DNA of 41,165 bases from Caldilinea sp. CFX5 (GTDB taxonomy: Bacteria; Chloroflexota; Anaerolineae; Caldilineales; Caldilineaceae). Under the pieces are notes generated by a model that was given only the letters and a program-made list of their open reading frames with translations, made no database searches and was not told the DNA's origin. The stretch lies in the NCBI GenBank assembly GCA_021405325.1, contig QWII01000120.1, positions 1 to 41,165 of the forward strand, in the 5' to 3' direction. Positions 16,056 to 24,522 of the stretch are shown one piece after another. How positions within the stretch are numbered: the first letter of the stretch is position 1; every line of letters starts with the position of its first letter. The translations under genes and the position numbers were made by a program.

Positions 16056-17162
16056 ATGAGTACAAACAAAGCACGCGTCGGCGTCATTGGCGTCGGCCAG
16101 ATTGGGAAATATCATTTAAGCAACTATAGCAAGATCGCCAACGCGGAAGTGGTCGCCATTGCCGATGTCAATGAGGCCGAGGCGCAACGGGTGGCGGGGA
16201 CGTTTAACATCCCAAATGTCTACACCGATTTCCGCCAACTGCTCCAGCGCGATGACATTGAGGCGGTCGATGTCTGTCTGCACAACAACTTCCATGCGCC
16301 GGTGACGATTGCGGCGTTGCAAGCGGGCAAGAATGTCTTCTGTGAAAAGCCGATGGCCGGCGCCTATATCGACGCCGAACAGATGTTTAAGACGGCGCGT
16401 GAGACGGGCCGCAAGCTGCACATCCAGTGCCAGAACATCTTTCAAAATGCCGCTAAAGCCGCCAAGGTCTTGATCGACGGCGGTCAGCTTGGTAAGGTCT
16501 ATCATGCGCGTTCGGTTGGGCATCGCCGTCGTGGCCGCCCCTATGTCGATGGTTACGGCAGCCCTACCTTTGTGCAGAAACAGAACTCGGCCGGCGGCGC
16601 CCTCTATGACATGGGCGTCTATCATATCAACACGATTCTCTTCCTGCTGGGCAATCCCCAAGTGGTGCGCATCTCCGGTAAGACTTATCAGGAGACGCCG
16701 ATGGACGCCCGCCGCCAGGCTAACAGCGGCTACAGCGTCGAAGAGTTGGGCTTGGGCTTTGTCCGCCTCGCCGATGGCATGACGCTGGATATTATCGAAG
16801 CGTGGGCCGTTCACATGGACAAGTTCGACGGCTCCATGATCTTCGGCAGCGAAGGGGGCATCCGCCTCGATCCCTTTGGCTACTTCCGCACCATCAACGA
16901 CATTGACTTTGACCTGACCACCCCGCTGGATCGCTTTGACTGGCGTCAACACGCTGTTCACGAAGTGGGCGATGTCTATGACAGCCCGCAACACCACTGG
17001 ATCGCCGCGCTGCAAGGTCGCGTCCCCTTGATCCCAATGGACGAAATCGCCCTCAACACTATGCTCATCTCCGAAGGCATCTACCTCTCGGATCGCCTGG
17101 GGCGCGAAGTGACTGCCGAGGAAGTGCGCGAGATGTCGGTTTCGACGGCGATTAAGCTGTGA
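16056..17162 (+). CDS. Gfo/Idh/MocA-family oxidoreductase
   Basis: A 368-residue NAD(P)-dependent sugar or inositol dehydrogenase-type enzyme. The N-terminal Rossmann domain begins [18 protein letters not shown] (G-x-G-x-x-G), with the acidic ADVNEAE after strand 2. The family motif is CEKPMAG, with the catalytic Lys of the EKP triad. The C-terminal sheet domain holds [15 protein letters not shown], with Asp and His expected near the substrate. The ATG at 16056 follows an ACGGGGAA stretch. Context (TIM-barrel isomerase upstream) suggests sugar degradation; the substrate is open. A long reading frame on the opposite strand is a shadow of this gene. Confidence 0.94.
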   Translation: MSTNKARVGVIGVGQIGKYHLSNYSKIANAEVVAIADVNEAEAQRVAGTFNIPNVYTDFRQLLQRDDIEAVDVCLHNNFHAPVTIAALQAGKNVFCEKPMAGAYIDAEQMFKTARETGRKLHIQCQNIFQNAAKAAKVLIDGGQLGKVYHARSVGHRRRGRPYVDGYGSPTFVQKQNSAGGALYDMGVYHINTILFLLGNPQVVRISGKTYQETPMDARRQANSGYSVEELGLGFVRLADGMTLDIIEAWAVHMDKFDGSMIFGSEGGIRLDPFGYFRTINDIDFDLTTPLDRFDWRQHAVHEVGDVYDSPQHHWIAALQGRVPLIPMDEIALNTMLISEGIYLSDRLGREVTAEEVREMSVSTAIKL

Positions 17163-17166
17163 CGTA

Positions 17167-17220
17167 GATCGTGTTGCGTGAACTGTCATGAACGAGGTAT
17201 ACGCAACACGCAACACGATC
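17167..17220. repeat. Hairpin after the oxidoreductase gene
   Basis: Perfect 13-bp arms GATCGTGTTGCGT (17167-17179) and its complement (17208-17220), with a second ACGCAAC unit on the right side. It starts 4 nt after the stop codon and is followed by a DinB fragment. Confidence 0.78.
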
Positions 17221-17242
17221 AAGGAATATCCAATGAACAAAC

Positions 17243-17416
17243 ATGTTCTATCGCACCCTCAACGGCGCAGCTTATGAACATCCGCTCTGGCAACTGCTGC
17301 TCCACATCGTCAACCACGGCACCCAACACCGGGGCGAAGCCGCCGCCATCTTAACCGAGCTAGGCCACTCGCCAGGTGATATTGATTTGATCATCTATAT
17401 GCGGGAAAAGATGTAG
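17243..17416 (+). pseudogene. DinB-family protein, C-terminal fragment
   Basis: A 57-codon frame beginning at an ATG without a ribosome site. It encodes the typical end of a DinB/YfiT four-helix metalloprotein: [19 protein letters not shown], then [16 protein letters not shown]. The His in IVNHGTQHR are those that normally bind the metal in the last helices. Full DinB proteins have about 160 residues, so roughly the first two thirds are missing. The fragment fills the space between two hairpins, so the rest was probably deleted between them. It is unlikely to work as an enzyme. Identification rests on the motif and is good. Confidence 0.75.
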
Positions 17417-17418
17417 TT

Positions 17419-17500
17419 GGTGATTGGGTGATTCGGTGCTTGAGGCTTCGGCGTGAGCTCAGCCGAACGCTTGTCGAAAGCACCGAATCACCCAATCACC
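17419..17500. repeat. Long hairpin of GGTGATT units
   Basis: Perfect 23-bp arms (17419-17441 and 17478-17500) made of GGTGATTGGGTGATTCGGTG-like units, with a further small hairpin in the loop. It starts 2 nt after the DinB fragment stop and ends 17 nt before the MBL start codon. Confidence 0.85.
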
Positions 17501-17517
17501 GAATATGAGTAAAACTT

Positions 17518-18258
17518 ATGCAAATCGAACCCAATGTCTATCTTGTCGGCAGTGGTCGGGCGGGATTTGACCTGACTGACGCCTTTGATTGCAACATCTA
17601 CCTCTTTGCGGCTGGTGATGACTATGTTCTCTTTGATGCCGGCACCGGGATGGGAACGGAGCAGATTCTCCACGTCTGTCAGCGCGACGGGGTGACCTTA
17701 GATCGCATCCGTCATCTCTTCCTGACCCATGCCCATTCCGATCATGGCGGCGGGGCGGCCCATCTGCGCGACCGGTTGCCCTTGCAACTCTACGCGCGCA
17801 CCAGAACCGCTGAGATCGTCAGCACTGGCGATGAAGCAGCCGTCTCGTTGCCGATTGCGCGTGACGGGGGCATGTATCCAGCGGATTATGTCTACCGCGC
17901 CTGCCCTGTCGAACACCGGTTGACGGATGGGCAGGTTGTCACCATCGGCAATTTACAGATCGAAACCATTGCCACCCCTGGTCACAGCCACGACCACACC
18001 TCCTATCTAGTCACGGCCAACGGCAAACGCTATCTGGTTGGCGGCGACGCCATTTTCTTTGGCGGGCGCGTGGTCTGGCAGAATATCTACGATTGCAGCG
18101 TCCCCGACACCAACAAGTCGATCCAGAAGCTGGCGACCTATGACTTTGACGCGCTGTTGGCCGGCCATCTCAACTTTAGTCTGCGCGACGGCAAACGCCA
18201 TATCCTGTCCGCTTGCGACATCATTGCCCAAATGGGCTGTCCACAATCGATTCTGTAG
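17518..18258 (+). CDS. MBL-fold metallo-hydrolase
   Basis: A 246-residue metallo-beta-lactamase-fold hydrolase. The metal site is complete: THAHSDHGG with His71, His73, Asp75 and His76, then GHSHDHTSY, GGDAIFF and LLAGHLNF supplying the remaining His and Asp ligands. It resembles glyoxalase II-like and other thioester or lactone hydrolases; the reaction cannot be narrowed. The ATG at 17518 follows a GAGTAAAACTT stretch with a weak ribosome site. The stop codon is inside a GTAGGGGCGCGCC unit (18255-18267), a single unpaired arm of the kind used in hairpins elsewhere. Confidence 0.93.
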   Translation: MQIEPNVYLVGSGRAGFDLTDAFDCNIYLFAAGDDYVLFDAGTGMGTEQILHVCQRDGVTLDRIRHLFLTHAHSDHGGGAAHLRDRLPLQLYARTRTAEIVSTGDEAAVSLPIARDGGMYPADYVYRACPVEHRLTDGQVVTIGNLQIETIATPGHSHDHTSYLVTANGKRYLVGGDAIFFGGRVVWQNIYDCSVPDTNKSIQKLATYDFDALLAGHLNFSLRDGKRHILSACDIIAQMGCPQSIL

Positions 18259-18478
18259 GGGCGCGCCTTTGGATAGCCAGCCAATCCACTACAAAGGCAC
18301 CCAGGGGGTTCTCGTGACGGGAACGGATAGACGGGTTGCCGAACAAAACCGACGAGCGGCAAGGACATCATACCAACGTCCGCTTCATCATTCAGAAACG
18401 CCTACATTGGCAGACATATCGGTTTCCGCCTTCATCCGTTGTAGTGTTGTGTGTCGTACCTACGATAATGGAGAATAC

Positions 18479-19696
18479 ATGAGCCATTTTCAAACCATCT
18501 GCCTGACTTGTGCAGCCGTACAGACTAACCCTGCCGCCTTTGTCTGTGATCGTTGTCGTGGCCCGCTCGGTTTTCGTTATGACTACAATGGTGTGCAGTG
18601 GGACGACCGTTTCCGCGGCAACATGTGGCGCTATTGGCGGCTCCTGCCGATCATGGACCCGGACCAAATTGTGACCTTAGGCGAGGGCGGCACGCCGCTG
18701 TTGCGCAGCCATGCCTTTCCGGGCGCCCAGGTCTATCTGAAAGATGAAACGCGCAACCCAACCGGCTCGCATAAGGATCGACCGCTCTCACTGGCAGTGA
18801 ACCATGCGCGGTCGATTGGGGCCAGGACTTCTTTTGTCGTCTCCGCCGGCAGCACGGGCATTTCCAACGCAGCCCTGGCGGCACGGGCCGGGTTGCAGAG
18901 CGTGGTCATCATGAGCGCCGGCACGCCGCCGGAACGAGTCTATTCCATGTTTGCCCTCGGCTCGACGGTGTTGGAAGTGCAGGGTGATATTGATGCACTG
19001 ATCGACGAGGTGATTCGCATTTGCCATACGCAGGGGCTGTATCTCAGCTCTACCAGCCGCGGCTCCAATCCTTATCAGGCGGAAGCCAACAAGACGATTG
19101 CCTACGAGATTGTGGAAGAGCTGGGTGATGCGCCGGAATGGATGGTGATTCCAGTCGGTGGCGGTGGCACACTGGCCGGTGTGTTGCGCGGCTTTGAAGA
19201 TTTGCAGGCGCTTGGCAAAATCACCCGGACGCCACGGTTAGTAGGCGTGCTGCCACAGAACTATAATGCGCTGGAGGTTGCGTTGGCGCGTGGGCTGGAA
19301 AGCTGGGACGAAGTGCTGGCGCTGCCCTATCACAACTTGCCGCCGACGATTTTGGTCAAGCTGGCCCACGGCTACCCACCCGATGGCATGGAAGCGCTGA
19401 CCGCCGTGCGCCAGACCAACGGTTTCTTCTTCTCTGTCACCGATGAAGAAGCGTTGGCGGCACAACAACGCTGCGGTCACCAGGAAGGGTTGTATGTCGA
19501 ACCCTCCACCGGCGCTTGTCTGGCTGGACTGGAACGCCTCCTCGCCTCCGGTCATGTCGCCCCGACGGCGACGGTGGTGGCCTTGGTGAGCGGTTCCGGT
19601 TTCCGCGAAAATTTTGTGACGATGGCGCGACGCCCGCTCCAAAAACAGACCATCGCCCCCGCCAATTTAGCCGCAACATTGCAAACATTAACCTAA
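18479..19696 (+). CDS. thrC: Threonine synthase
   Basis: A PLP enzyme (fold type II) that converts O-phosphohomoserine to threonine, 405 residues. A short N-terminal zinc ribbon with Cys8, Cys11, Cys23 and Cys26 is followed by the PLP-binding Lys99 in NPTGSHKDRP, the phosphate-binding SAGSTGISNAALAARAG and GGGGTLAGV. The C-terminal part (SGSGFRENF) fits the ThrC family. The ATG at 18479 has GGAG 6 nt upstream; the frame is open further upstream but that part overlaps the MBL gene. It is separated from the MBL gene by 220 nt and followed after 18 nt by the DUF3048 gene. Related carbon-oxygen lyases are possible but less likely. Confidence 0.88.
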   Translation: MSHFQTICLTCAAVQTNPAAFVCDRCRGPLGFRYDYNGVQWDDRFRGNMWRYWRLLPIMDPDQIVTLGEGGTPLLRSHAFPGAQVYLKDETRNPTGSHKDRPLSLAVNHARSIGARTSFVVSAGSTGISNAALAARAGLQSVVIMSAGTPPERVYSMFALGSTVLEVQGDIDALIDEVIRICHTQGLYLSSTSRGSNPYQAEANKTIAYEIVEELGDAPEWMVIPVGGGGTLAGVLRGFEDLQALGKITRTPRLVGVLPQNYNALEVALARGLESWDEVLALPYHNLPPTILVKLAHGYPPDGMEALTAVRQTNGFFFSVTDEEALAAQQRCGHQEGLYVEPSTGACLAGLERLLASGHVAPTATVVALVSGSGFRENFVTMARRPLQKQTIAPANLAATLQTLT

Positions 19697-19714
19697 AGGC
19701 AAACCCCATCCGCT

Positions 19715-21244
19715 ATGACCACTTCTAAAAAACTTGGCCTCTTTCTGCTTTGGTGTGCCGCTCTGTTGACCGTGCTTGGCTGTAATCTGCTTGTGCCCAT
19801 GCCGGAGCCGGCCCCGACCGCCGCGGTCATGACGCAACCGCCAACGGCAACGCCGACCAGGCCAGTGGAACGTCAAACGCCGCTTGCTACGTTGCTCCGG
19901 GAACTAGTGCCGACCCCCCAACCGACCCCAACCCCGCCTGCCACACCGACGCCGCAACCGACCATCCCGCCTGCGGCACGAGTCAATGCGGATTTAGTCA
20001 ATTTACGCGGTGGTCCCGGCACGAATTATGCCATTGTTGGTCAGGTGCGCACCGGCGACCAAATCAATATCGTTGGGCGCAATGAGGCCAGTGACTGGTG
20101 GCGCGTCTGTTGTCCATTGGGGGAGAATGCGGAAAGTTGGGTCAATGCGCAATTTGTCGACCTGCCATTGGCTGCTGATCAAAGCGCCGCCATTCCCCTG
20201 GCAACAATTCCCACGCCACCTGAACCGGTTGTGCAAGCCGCCGGCGGCGGGAGTGCCGGCCCCCGTAGCAGTGGCGGCAGTGGTGGCGGCGCCGGCGCCG
20301 GCTTGCCGGGGGCGGGCGGCTTTGGCCCAGCAAGCGGCAATCCTCTCACCGGCCAGGGCGGTGGGCGACCGGGACAGCGGCCCATCATCGTCTGTATCAA
20401 CAATGACTATGCGGCGCGCCCACAACCGGGCTTGAGTCAGGCTGATGTGCTCTATGAATATTTGATGGAGGGGTACGGCATCACCCGCTTTAGTGCGATC
20501 TTCTACGGCGAAGAGAGCGCACAGATTGGCCCGGTGCGCAGCGCCCGTTTGATCAACTACTACATGGGCGCGCTCTACGATGCCGGGTTGGCTTGTTCCG
20601 GCGCCAGCGATCAGGTGCGCTATTCGCTCAAACATGAAGCGCCCTTCCCTTACATGGATATTGACCTGGATGACCCATCGAACACGCGCTATTCGGTCAG
20701 CATCGGCAGCGACTACCGGACGCGCCTGCGCACCAGTACAGGTGGTCTACGCCGGTGGTTGGGTGAATGGGGGGTGGAAAAAGCGCCGAATGTACGCAGC
20801 TTCACCTTTGGCGGCGCACCAGGTGGCGGCGCACCAGCAAATAGCATTACGATTCCCTACCCCGCCGGCACGGGTAGTCAAGTGGCCTATCGCTATGATG
20901 GCGGCAGTGGCCGTTATCTCCGCTTCATGGGCGGCGCAGCGCATACGGATGGCAATACGGGCGGGCAACTGGCCGTGGAAAATGTCATCGTCCAAATTGT
21001 TCCCCATGAAGCGACCAACATTGTGGAAGACAGCTTGGGCAGCACGAGCATCCGCCTCAATCTCTTTGGCAGCGGCGGTGCGATTGTCTTTCGTGATGGG
21101 CAAGCCTTCGCCGGCAGTTGGCGCAGCGACAGTCGCGGCGATCTCCCCCGCTTCTTTGACCAAAGTGGGAATGAAGTACCCTTAAAACCGGGCAAGAGTT
21201 GGATCAGTGTTGTGCCGCCGAGTTATACGGTGAGTTACCAGTAG
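19715..21244 (+). CDS. DUF3048 lipoprotein with an SH3b domain
   Basis: An exported lipoprotein of 509 residues. The signal peptide ends in LTVLGC with lipidated Cys23. A Pro/Thr linker (to about residue 85) leads to a bacterial SH3 domain (VNLRGGPGTNYAIVGQVRTGD, SWVNAQFV), which usually binds the cell wall. A Gly-rich linker follows, then a DUF3048 (YerB-like) domain from about residue 225: PIIVCINNDYAARPQPGLSQ, DVLYEYLMEG, IGPVRSARL and a C-terminal part ending IPPSYTV-like. The DUF3048 role is unknown; an envelope function is likely. The stop codon TAG is part of a perfect hairpin arm, and the next gene is convergent. Confidence 0.92.
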   Translation: MTTSKKLGLFLLWCAALLTVLGCNLLVPMPEPAPTAAVMTQPPTATPTRPVERQTPLATLLRELVPTPQPTPTPPATPTPQPTIPPAARVNADLVNLRGGPGTNYAIVGQVRTGDQINIVGRNEASDWWRVCCPLGENAESWVNAQFVDLPLAADQSAAIPLATIPTPPEPVVQAAGGGSAGPRSSGGSGGGAGAGLPGAGGFGPASGNPLTGQGGGRPGQRPIIVCINNDYAARPQPGLSQADVLYEYLMEGYGITRFSAIFYGEESAQIGPVRSARLINYYMGALYDAGLACSGASDQVRYSLKHEAPFPYMDIDLDDPSNTRYSVSIGSDYRTRLRTSTGGLRRWLGEWGVEKAPNVRSFTFGGAPGGGAPANSITIPYPAGTGSQVAYRYDGGSGRYLRFMGGAAHTDGNTGGQLAVENVIVQIVPHEATNIVEDSLGSTSIRLNLFGSGGAIVFRDGQAFAGSWRSDSRGDLPRFFDQSGNEVPLKPGKSWISVVPPSYTVSYQ

Positions 21245-21304
21245 TTCAGTAAGACAGTAAGTCAGTGACTGGACGACTGACTTACTGTCTTACTGAACTA
21301 CTGG
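21238..21304. repeat. 29-bp perfect hairpin containing a stop codon
   Basis: Perfect 29-bp arms (21238-21266 and 21276-21304) with a 9-nt loop, built of CAGTAAG/CAGTAAGT units. The left arm includes the last two codons and the TAG of the DUF3048 gene. The right arm ends 19 nt before the stop of the convergent Rpn gene. No T tract follows on either strand. Confidence 0.9.
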
Positions 21305-21323
21305 CCTACTGTTGCTGTTTTGG

Positions 21324-22202
21324 CTATGCTAATTCCTCATCCGCCGGCGGTTGGCTTGCCAATTGTTCGGCAATGCGCCGTTCCAGATCTTCCAGGGTGG
21401 TGAATTCAAAAATTTGATCGAGCAACACCCGTAATGTGGGCGGTCGGAGTTTCTGTAGATCAGCCGTGATGGTTTCAAGCGTTTCCGGCGTAAGGACAAA
21501 CTTGCGTTGGATTTGCCGGAGTAGCGTTTCCACGCGCTCTTCTTTCAGCAACTCTTGCCCACTAATTGTTTCGACTAAAGGTCTCAATCGTAACATTTTG
21601 CGCAACTCCTTGTAAGTCAAGTGACGAAACTTCTGCTCGATCAACTGTGACATGACAGAAATTAATTTTTCTTCCGCGTTGGCGTCAAGATTTGGCGCTC
21701 GACGAATCTTGTCTACCCATTCTACCACATGTTCACGAATTTCGCACTCACTTGTTACCAACAAAGGACGCAACACATTCAAGGCCAACGAGTCCTCTGG
21801 TAGTAGGCGAAGGAGTTGAATCAGATCGAGTGAGACAAGCCGTGGCTTTGGCTTGCGGGCCAGGAGACGCAAAGTGCCAAAGCCGGGATCATCAGCTTTG
21901 TTGAGCCATAAGACGGCTGCTTGCCACGCATTGTCTTTCAGTAAGGGGCGTTGCTCAAAATAGGTGGTGACTTCACGAATTGATCGAAAATAGATCACAT
22001 CATCAGGAAAGCCCTGCACTTCCAAGAAATAAATCGGTTGACCAGCCACAGCAGGTTCAAAGACGCCGTCGATCCGCTTTTCGCTGGTTTTCACCGTTAT
22101 ACTCTCGAAGCGATAGAGACAGGGAGGCGTTATCTGTAGCAATTCAAAAAAAGTTTCTGGGGCGAGCTGGAAAAGTTCATAAAAAAGTGCATCGGTTTTC
22201 AT
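21324..22202 (-). CDS. Rpn-family nuclease (DUF2887 type)
   Basis: A 292-residue protein of the Rpn/PD-(D/E)XK nuclease-transposase superfamily. The start MKTDALFYELFQLAPETFFELL is typical, and the nuclease core is visible as RIDGVFEP with Asp45 and YFLEVQGF with Glu61 and Gln63 (the D...ExQ signature). The C-terminal half is helical, with a long Leu/Glu-rich stretch. Relatives promote RecA-independent recombination or act in defence; many Chloroflexota and cyanobacteria carry dozens of copies. It is transcribed away from rhaM and converges on the DUF3048 gene. Family call is good. Confidence 0.88.
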   Translation of the reverse strand: MKTDALFYELFQLAPETFFELLQITPPCLYRFESITVKTSEKRIDGVFEPAVAGQPIYFLEVQGFPDDVIYFRSIREVTTYFEQRPLLKDNAWQAAVLWLNKADDPGFGTLRLLARKPKPRLVSLDLIQLLRLLPEDSLALNVLRPLLVTSECEIREHVVEWVDKIRRAPNLDANAEEKLISVMSQLIEQKFRHLTYKELRKMLRLRPLVETISGQELLKEERVETLLRQIQRKFVLTPETLETITADLQKLRPPTLRVLLDQIFEFTTLEDLERRIAEQLASQPPADEELA

Positions 22203-22325
22203 TGATAGTCTGCTTTTTGTTTATATTCGGGCAGAAAATTAAGGATATTGTAAACTTTATCGATAACGTAAGCAAGTGCGATTGGTCTTCACCGTAAAGT
22301 TTGTAATAATCCTGCGACCCAGGGC

Positions 22326-22337
22326 TTGTGATATACT
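22326..22337 (+). promoter_or_regulatory. Possible extended -10 promoter before rhaM
   Basis: TTGTGATATACT contains TG-A-TATACT, an extended -10 element 64 nt before the rhaM start. The same 12 bases occur at 26811-26822 before another small gene. No good -35 is seen. Two imperfect complementary 12-mers, TTGTAAACTTTA (22248-22259) and TAAAGTTTGTAA (22295-22306), lie upstream and could be operator half-sites. Confidence 0.45.
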
Positions 22338-22401
22338 TGCTGTTACACCTGCTCCCAAGCTTAAAACTGATTTCTACCAATCATCATTGAAAGGAAGATC
22401 C

Positions 22402-22722
22402 ATGCAACGCGTCTGCTTTTTACTAAAAGTAAAACAAGAGAAACTGGCCGAGTATAAAAAAGCCCATGAGGCGGTCTGGGCGGAGATGCTCCAAGCCCTG
22501 CGTGAGACTGGCTGGCATAACTATTCGCTCTACCTGCGCGACGATGGCCTGCTCGTCGGCTATCTGGAAACGCCTGACTTTCAGGCTGCGCTCCAGGGCA
22601 TGGCGCAACGGTCGGTCAACGACCGTTGGCAAGCGGCGATGGCCCCCTATTTTGAACAACTGGAAGGCCGCCGCCCTGATGAAGGGCTGTTGGTCTTGGA
22701 AGAAGTCTTTCACCTGGCATAG
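22402..22722 (+). CDS. rhaM: L-rhamnose mutarotase
   Basis: Interconverts alpha and beta anomers of L-rhamnose or a related 6-deoxy sugar. The 106-residue length and motifs agree with RhaM: Tyr18 and His22 in EYKKAHEAVW, HNYSLYLRDDGLLVGYLE, the RW pair in NDRWQAAM, and a C-terminal LEEVFHL. It is a dimeric alpha/beta-barrel cytosolic enzyme. The ATG at 22402 has AAGGAAG upstream. It opens a sugar block that goes on with an isomerase and split transketolase, but no rhamnulokinase or aldolase is seen in the window. Confidence 0.93.
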   Translation: MQRVCFLLKVKQEKLAEYKKAHEAVWAEMLQALRETGWHNYSLYLRDDGLLVGYLETPDFQAALQGMAQRSVNDRWQAAMAPYFEQLEGRRPDEGLLVLEEVFHLA

Positions 22723-22723
22723 T

Positions 22724-22849
22724 CGCGTGGTCGTTTGGTCGCGTGGTCGTTTCGTCTTCTGGTTAAGAGACTGTTGAAAGTTTTACTAGAATAGAGCTGA
22801 CACAGCAACCGAAGATGAATTCGACAATTCCCGACCAAACGGCCACGCG
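22724..22849. repeat. Hairpin of CGCGTGGTCGTTTGGTCG units
   Basis: 18-bp arms (22724-22741 and 22832-22849) with one mismatch. The left side repeats GTCGCGTGGTCGTTT in tandem and the far right repeats GACGCGACGACG. The 90-nt loop contains no gene. It starts right after the rhaM stop codon. Confidence 0.75.
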
Positions 22850-22902
22850 ACCAATAGACGACGCGACGACGCAACTCCTGACTTAGAAAGAGAGTTAACC
22901 CT

Positions 22903-24330
22903 ATGGACTTTACACAACGCAATTACCCCAAAGCGCGCATCGGCCTCTTTGCCGTGGGGCTGGCGGCTTACTGGCCCCAATTCCCCGGTCTGAAAGAGAA
23001 GTTGGAACAATATCACCAACATGTCATCGCCCAACTGGCGGACTTTGCCGAGGTGGTCAGCCTGGGCATGGTCGATACGTCGCAGCAAGCCTTTGAGGCG
23101 GGCAGCCGGTTGGCGGCGGAGAATGTCGATCTGCTCATCTGTCATACGGCCACTTACGCCACCAGTTCACAAGTCTTGCCCATTGTGCAGCAGGCCAAAG
23201 TGCCGGTGTTGGTGTTGAATCTGCAACCGGAAGCTGCGCTTGATTATGAAACGGTAGACACCGGCGGCTGGCTCGCCAGTTGCTCGACCTGTTGCGTCCC
23301 CGAAATTTCCAACGCCTTCCATCGCGCCGGCATTGAATTTCAGGTTGTCTCCGGCATGCTCTATGACGATGAGCGGGTTTGGACTAGCTTGCGCTCGTGG
23401 TGCAAGGCGGCGACGGCGGTGCGGGTGTTGCGCGGCGCCCGCTTCGGCTTCCTGGGCCACACCTATCCGGGGATGCTCGACATGTATTCCGACTTCACCC
23501 AACACCACGCCCAGATCGGCTCTCATGTGGAAGTGTTGGAGATGTGTGACCTGCAAGAACGGGTCAATGCCGTCAGTGAGGCAGAGATTGCCCAGAAGTT
23601 AGAAGAAGCACACGCCCTCTTTGAGATTCTGCCCTCTGCCCATCCCGACGATCTACGCTGGGCTTGCCAGGTAGCAGCCGGGTTGGAGCAGATGGTGGCG
23701 GACTTTGGCTTGAGCGCCCTGGCCTACTATTACCGTGGCCTCAATAACAACGAGTATGAACGGCTGGGCGCGGCCTTGATTCTGGGTAACTCATTGCTGA
23801 CCGCCCGTGGCATTCCGGCCTCCGGCGAAGGCGATCTGAAGAACGCCGTGGCGATGAAGATCATGGATGTGCTGGGAACCGGCGGCTCCTACACCGAATT
23901 TTACGCCATGGATTTCAAGGATAACTTTGTCCTCATGGGCCACGACGGGCCGGCGCATCTGGCGATTGGTAGCCGGAAACCGATTCTACGTGGCCTGGGC
24001 ATCTACCACGGCAAGTCCGGCTCCGGCGTTTCGGTCGAATTTAGCGTGAAACATGGCCCCATCACCATCCTCACCTGCACCCAAACCCGTGATGGTCGCC
24101 TCAAATTCATGACGGCGGAAGGTGAGTGCATCGATGGGCCGATCATGCGGATCGGCAACACCAACAGCCGGCTCAAATTCCGTCTCGACCCGGCTCAATT
24201 TGTCGACGCCTGGTGCGCCGAAGCGCCAACCCACCACTGTGCCCTCGGCATTGGTCACGTTGCTGATACACTGCGTAAGTTTGCCCGCCTCAAAGGCTTG
24301 CAATTTGTCGAAGTCGGCGCGAAGAGCTAA
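22903..24330 (+). CDS. L-arabinose/L-fucose isomerase-family protein
   Basis: A 475-residue aldose-ketose isomerase-type protein in the AraA/FucI superfamily. The N-terminal domain has RIGLFAVGLAAYWPQFPGL and NVDLLICHTATYATSSQ; the middle domain RFGFLGHTYPGMLDMYSD. The C-terminal part has GEGDLKNAVAMKIM, with the likely metal-binding Glu, and FVLMGHDGPAHLAI, with a His expected at the metal site. Length is close to L-arabinose isomerase (about 500). Next to rhaM it may act on a 6-deoxy sugar rather than arabinose; this is inference. No strong ribosome site is seen beyond GAAAGAGAG. A 28-bp hairpin follows. Confidence 0.87.
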   Translation: MDFTQRNYPKARIGLFAVGLAAYWPQFPGLKEKLEQYHQHVIAQLADFAEVVSLGMVDTSQQAFEAGSRLAAENVDLLICHTATYATSSQVLPIVQQAKVPVLVLNLQPEAALDYETVDTGGWLASCSTCCVPEISNAFHRAGIEFQVVSGMLYDDERVWTSLRSWCKAATAVRVLRGARFGFLGHTYPGMLDMYSDFTQHHAQIGSHVEVLEMCDLQERVNAVSEAEIAQKLEEAHALFEILPSAHPDDLRWACQVAAGLEQMVADFGLSALAYYYRGLNNNEYERLGAALILGNSLLTARGIPASGEGDLKNAVAMKIMDVLGTGGSYTEFYAMDFKDNFVLMGHDGPAHLAIGSRKPILRGLGIYHGKSGSGVSVEFSVKHGPITILTCTQTRDGRLKFMTAEGECIDGPIMRIGNTNSRLKFRLDPAQFVDAWCAEAPTHHCALGIGHVADTLRKFARLKGLQFVEVGAKS

Positions 24331-24341
24331 CAGCGAATTTT

Positions 24342-24410
24342 ATCAAAGATTACGCAGATTACGCAGATTTTATTTTGTTTTTAATCTGCGTAATCTGCGT
24401 AATCTTTGAT
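24342..24410. repeat. 28-bp perfect hairpin, AAAGATTACG unit, copy 2
   Basis: Perfect 28-bp arms (24342-24369 and 24383-24410), each two tandem GATTACGCA units, with a 13-nt T-rich loop. The unit AAAGATTACGCAGATTACG is shared with the hairpin at 4621-4685. It starts 11 nt after the isomerase stop. Confidence 0.9.
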
Positions 24411-24522
24411 GAATCGGACTGAATGCTTCAGCGGGGTGCGTAAAGCGCGTGTGCGTTCTGTGGCGCTTTTGTGGTATGATGACGCTATTGTTTTTTCGCT
24501 TGATCACGAATGAGGAGAGATC

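Noticed and set aside
16116..17240. A 374-codon open frame on the minus strand opposite the Gfo/Idh/MocA gene
   Set aside because: It mirrors the codons of a clearly conserved gene, has no family motif and begins inside the downstream hairpin region.
18038..18478. Upstream extension of the threonine synthase frame through the MBL gene
   Set aside because: The zinc ribbon start and ribosome site at 18479 fit the family; upstream residues overlap a conserved gene in another frame.
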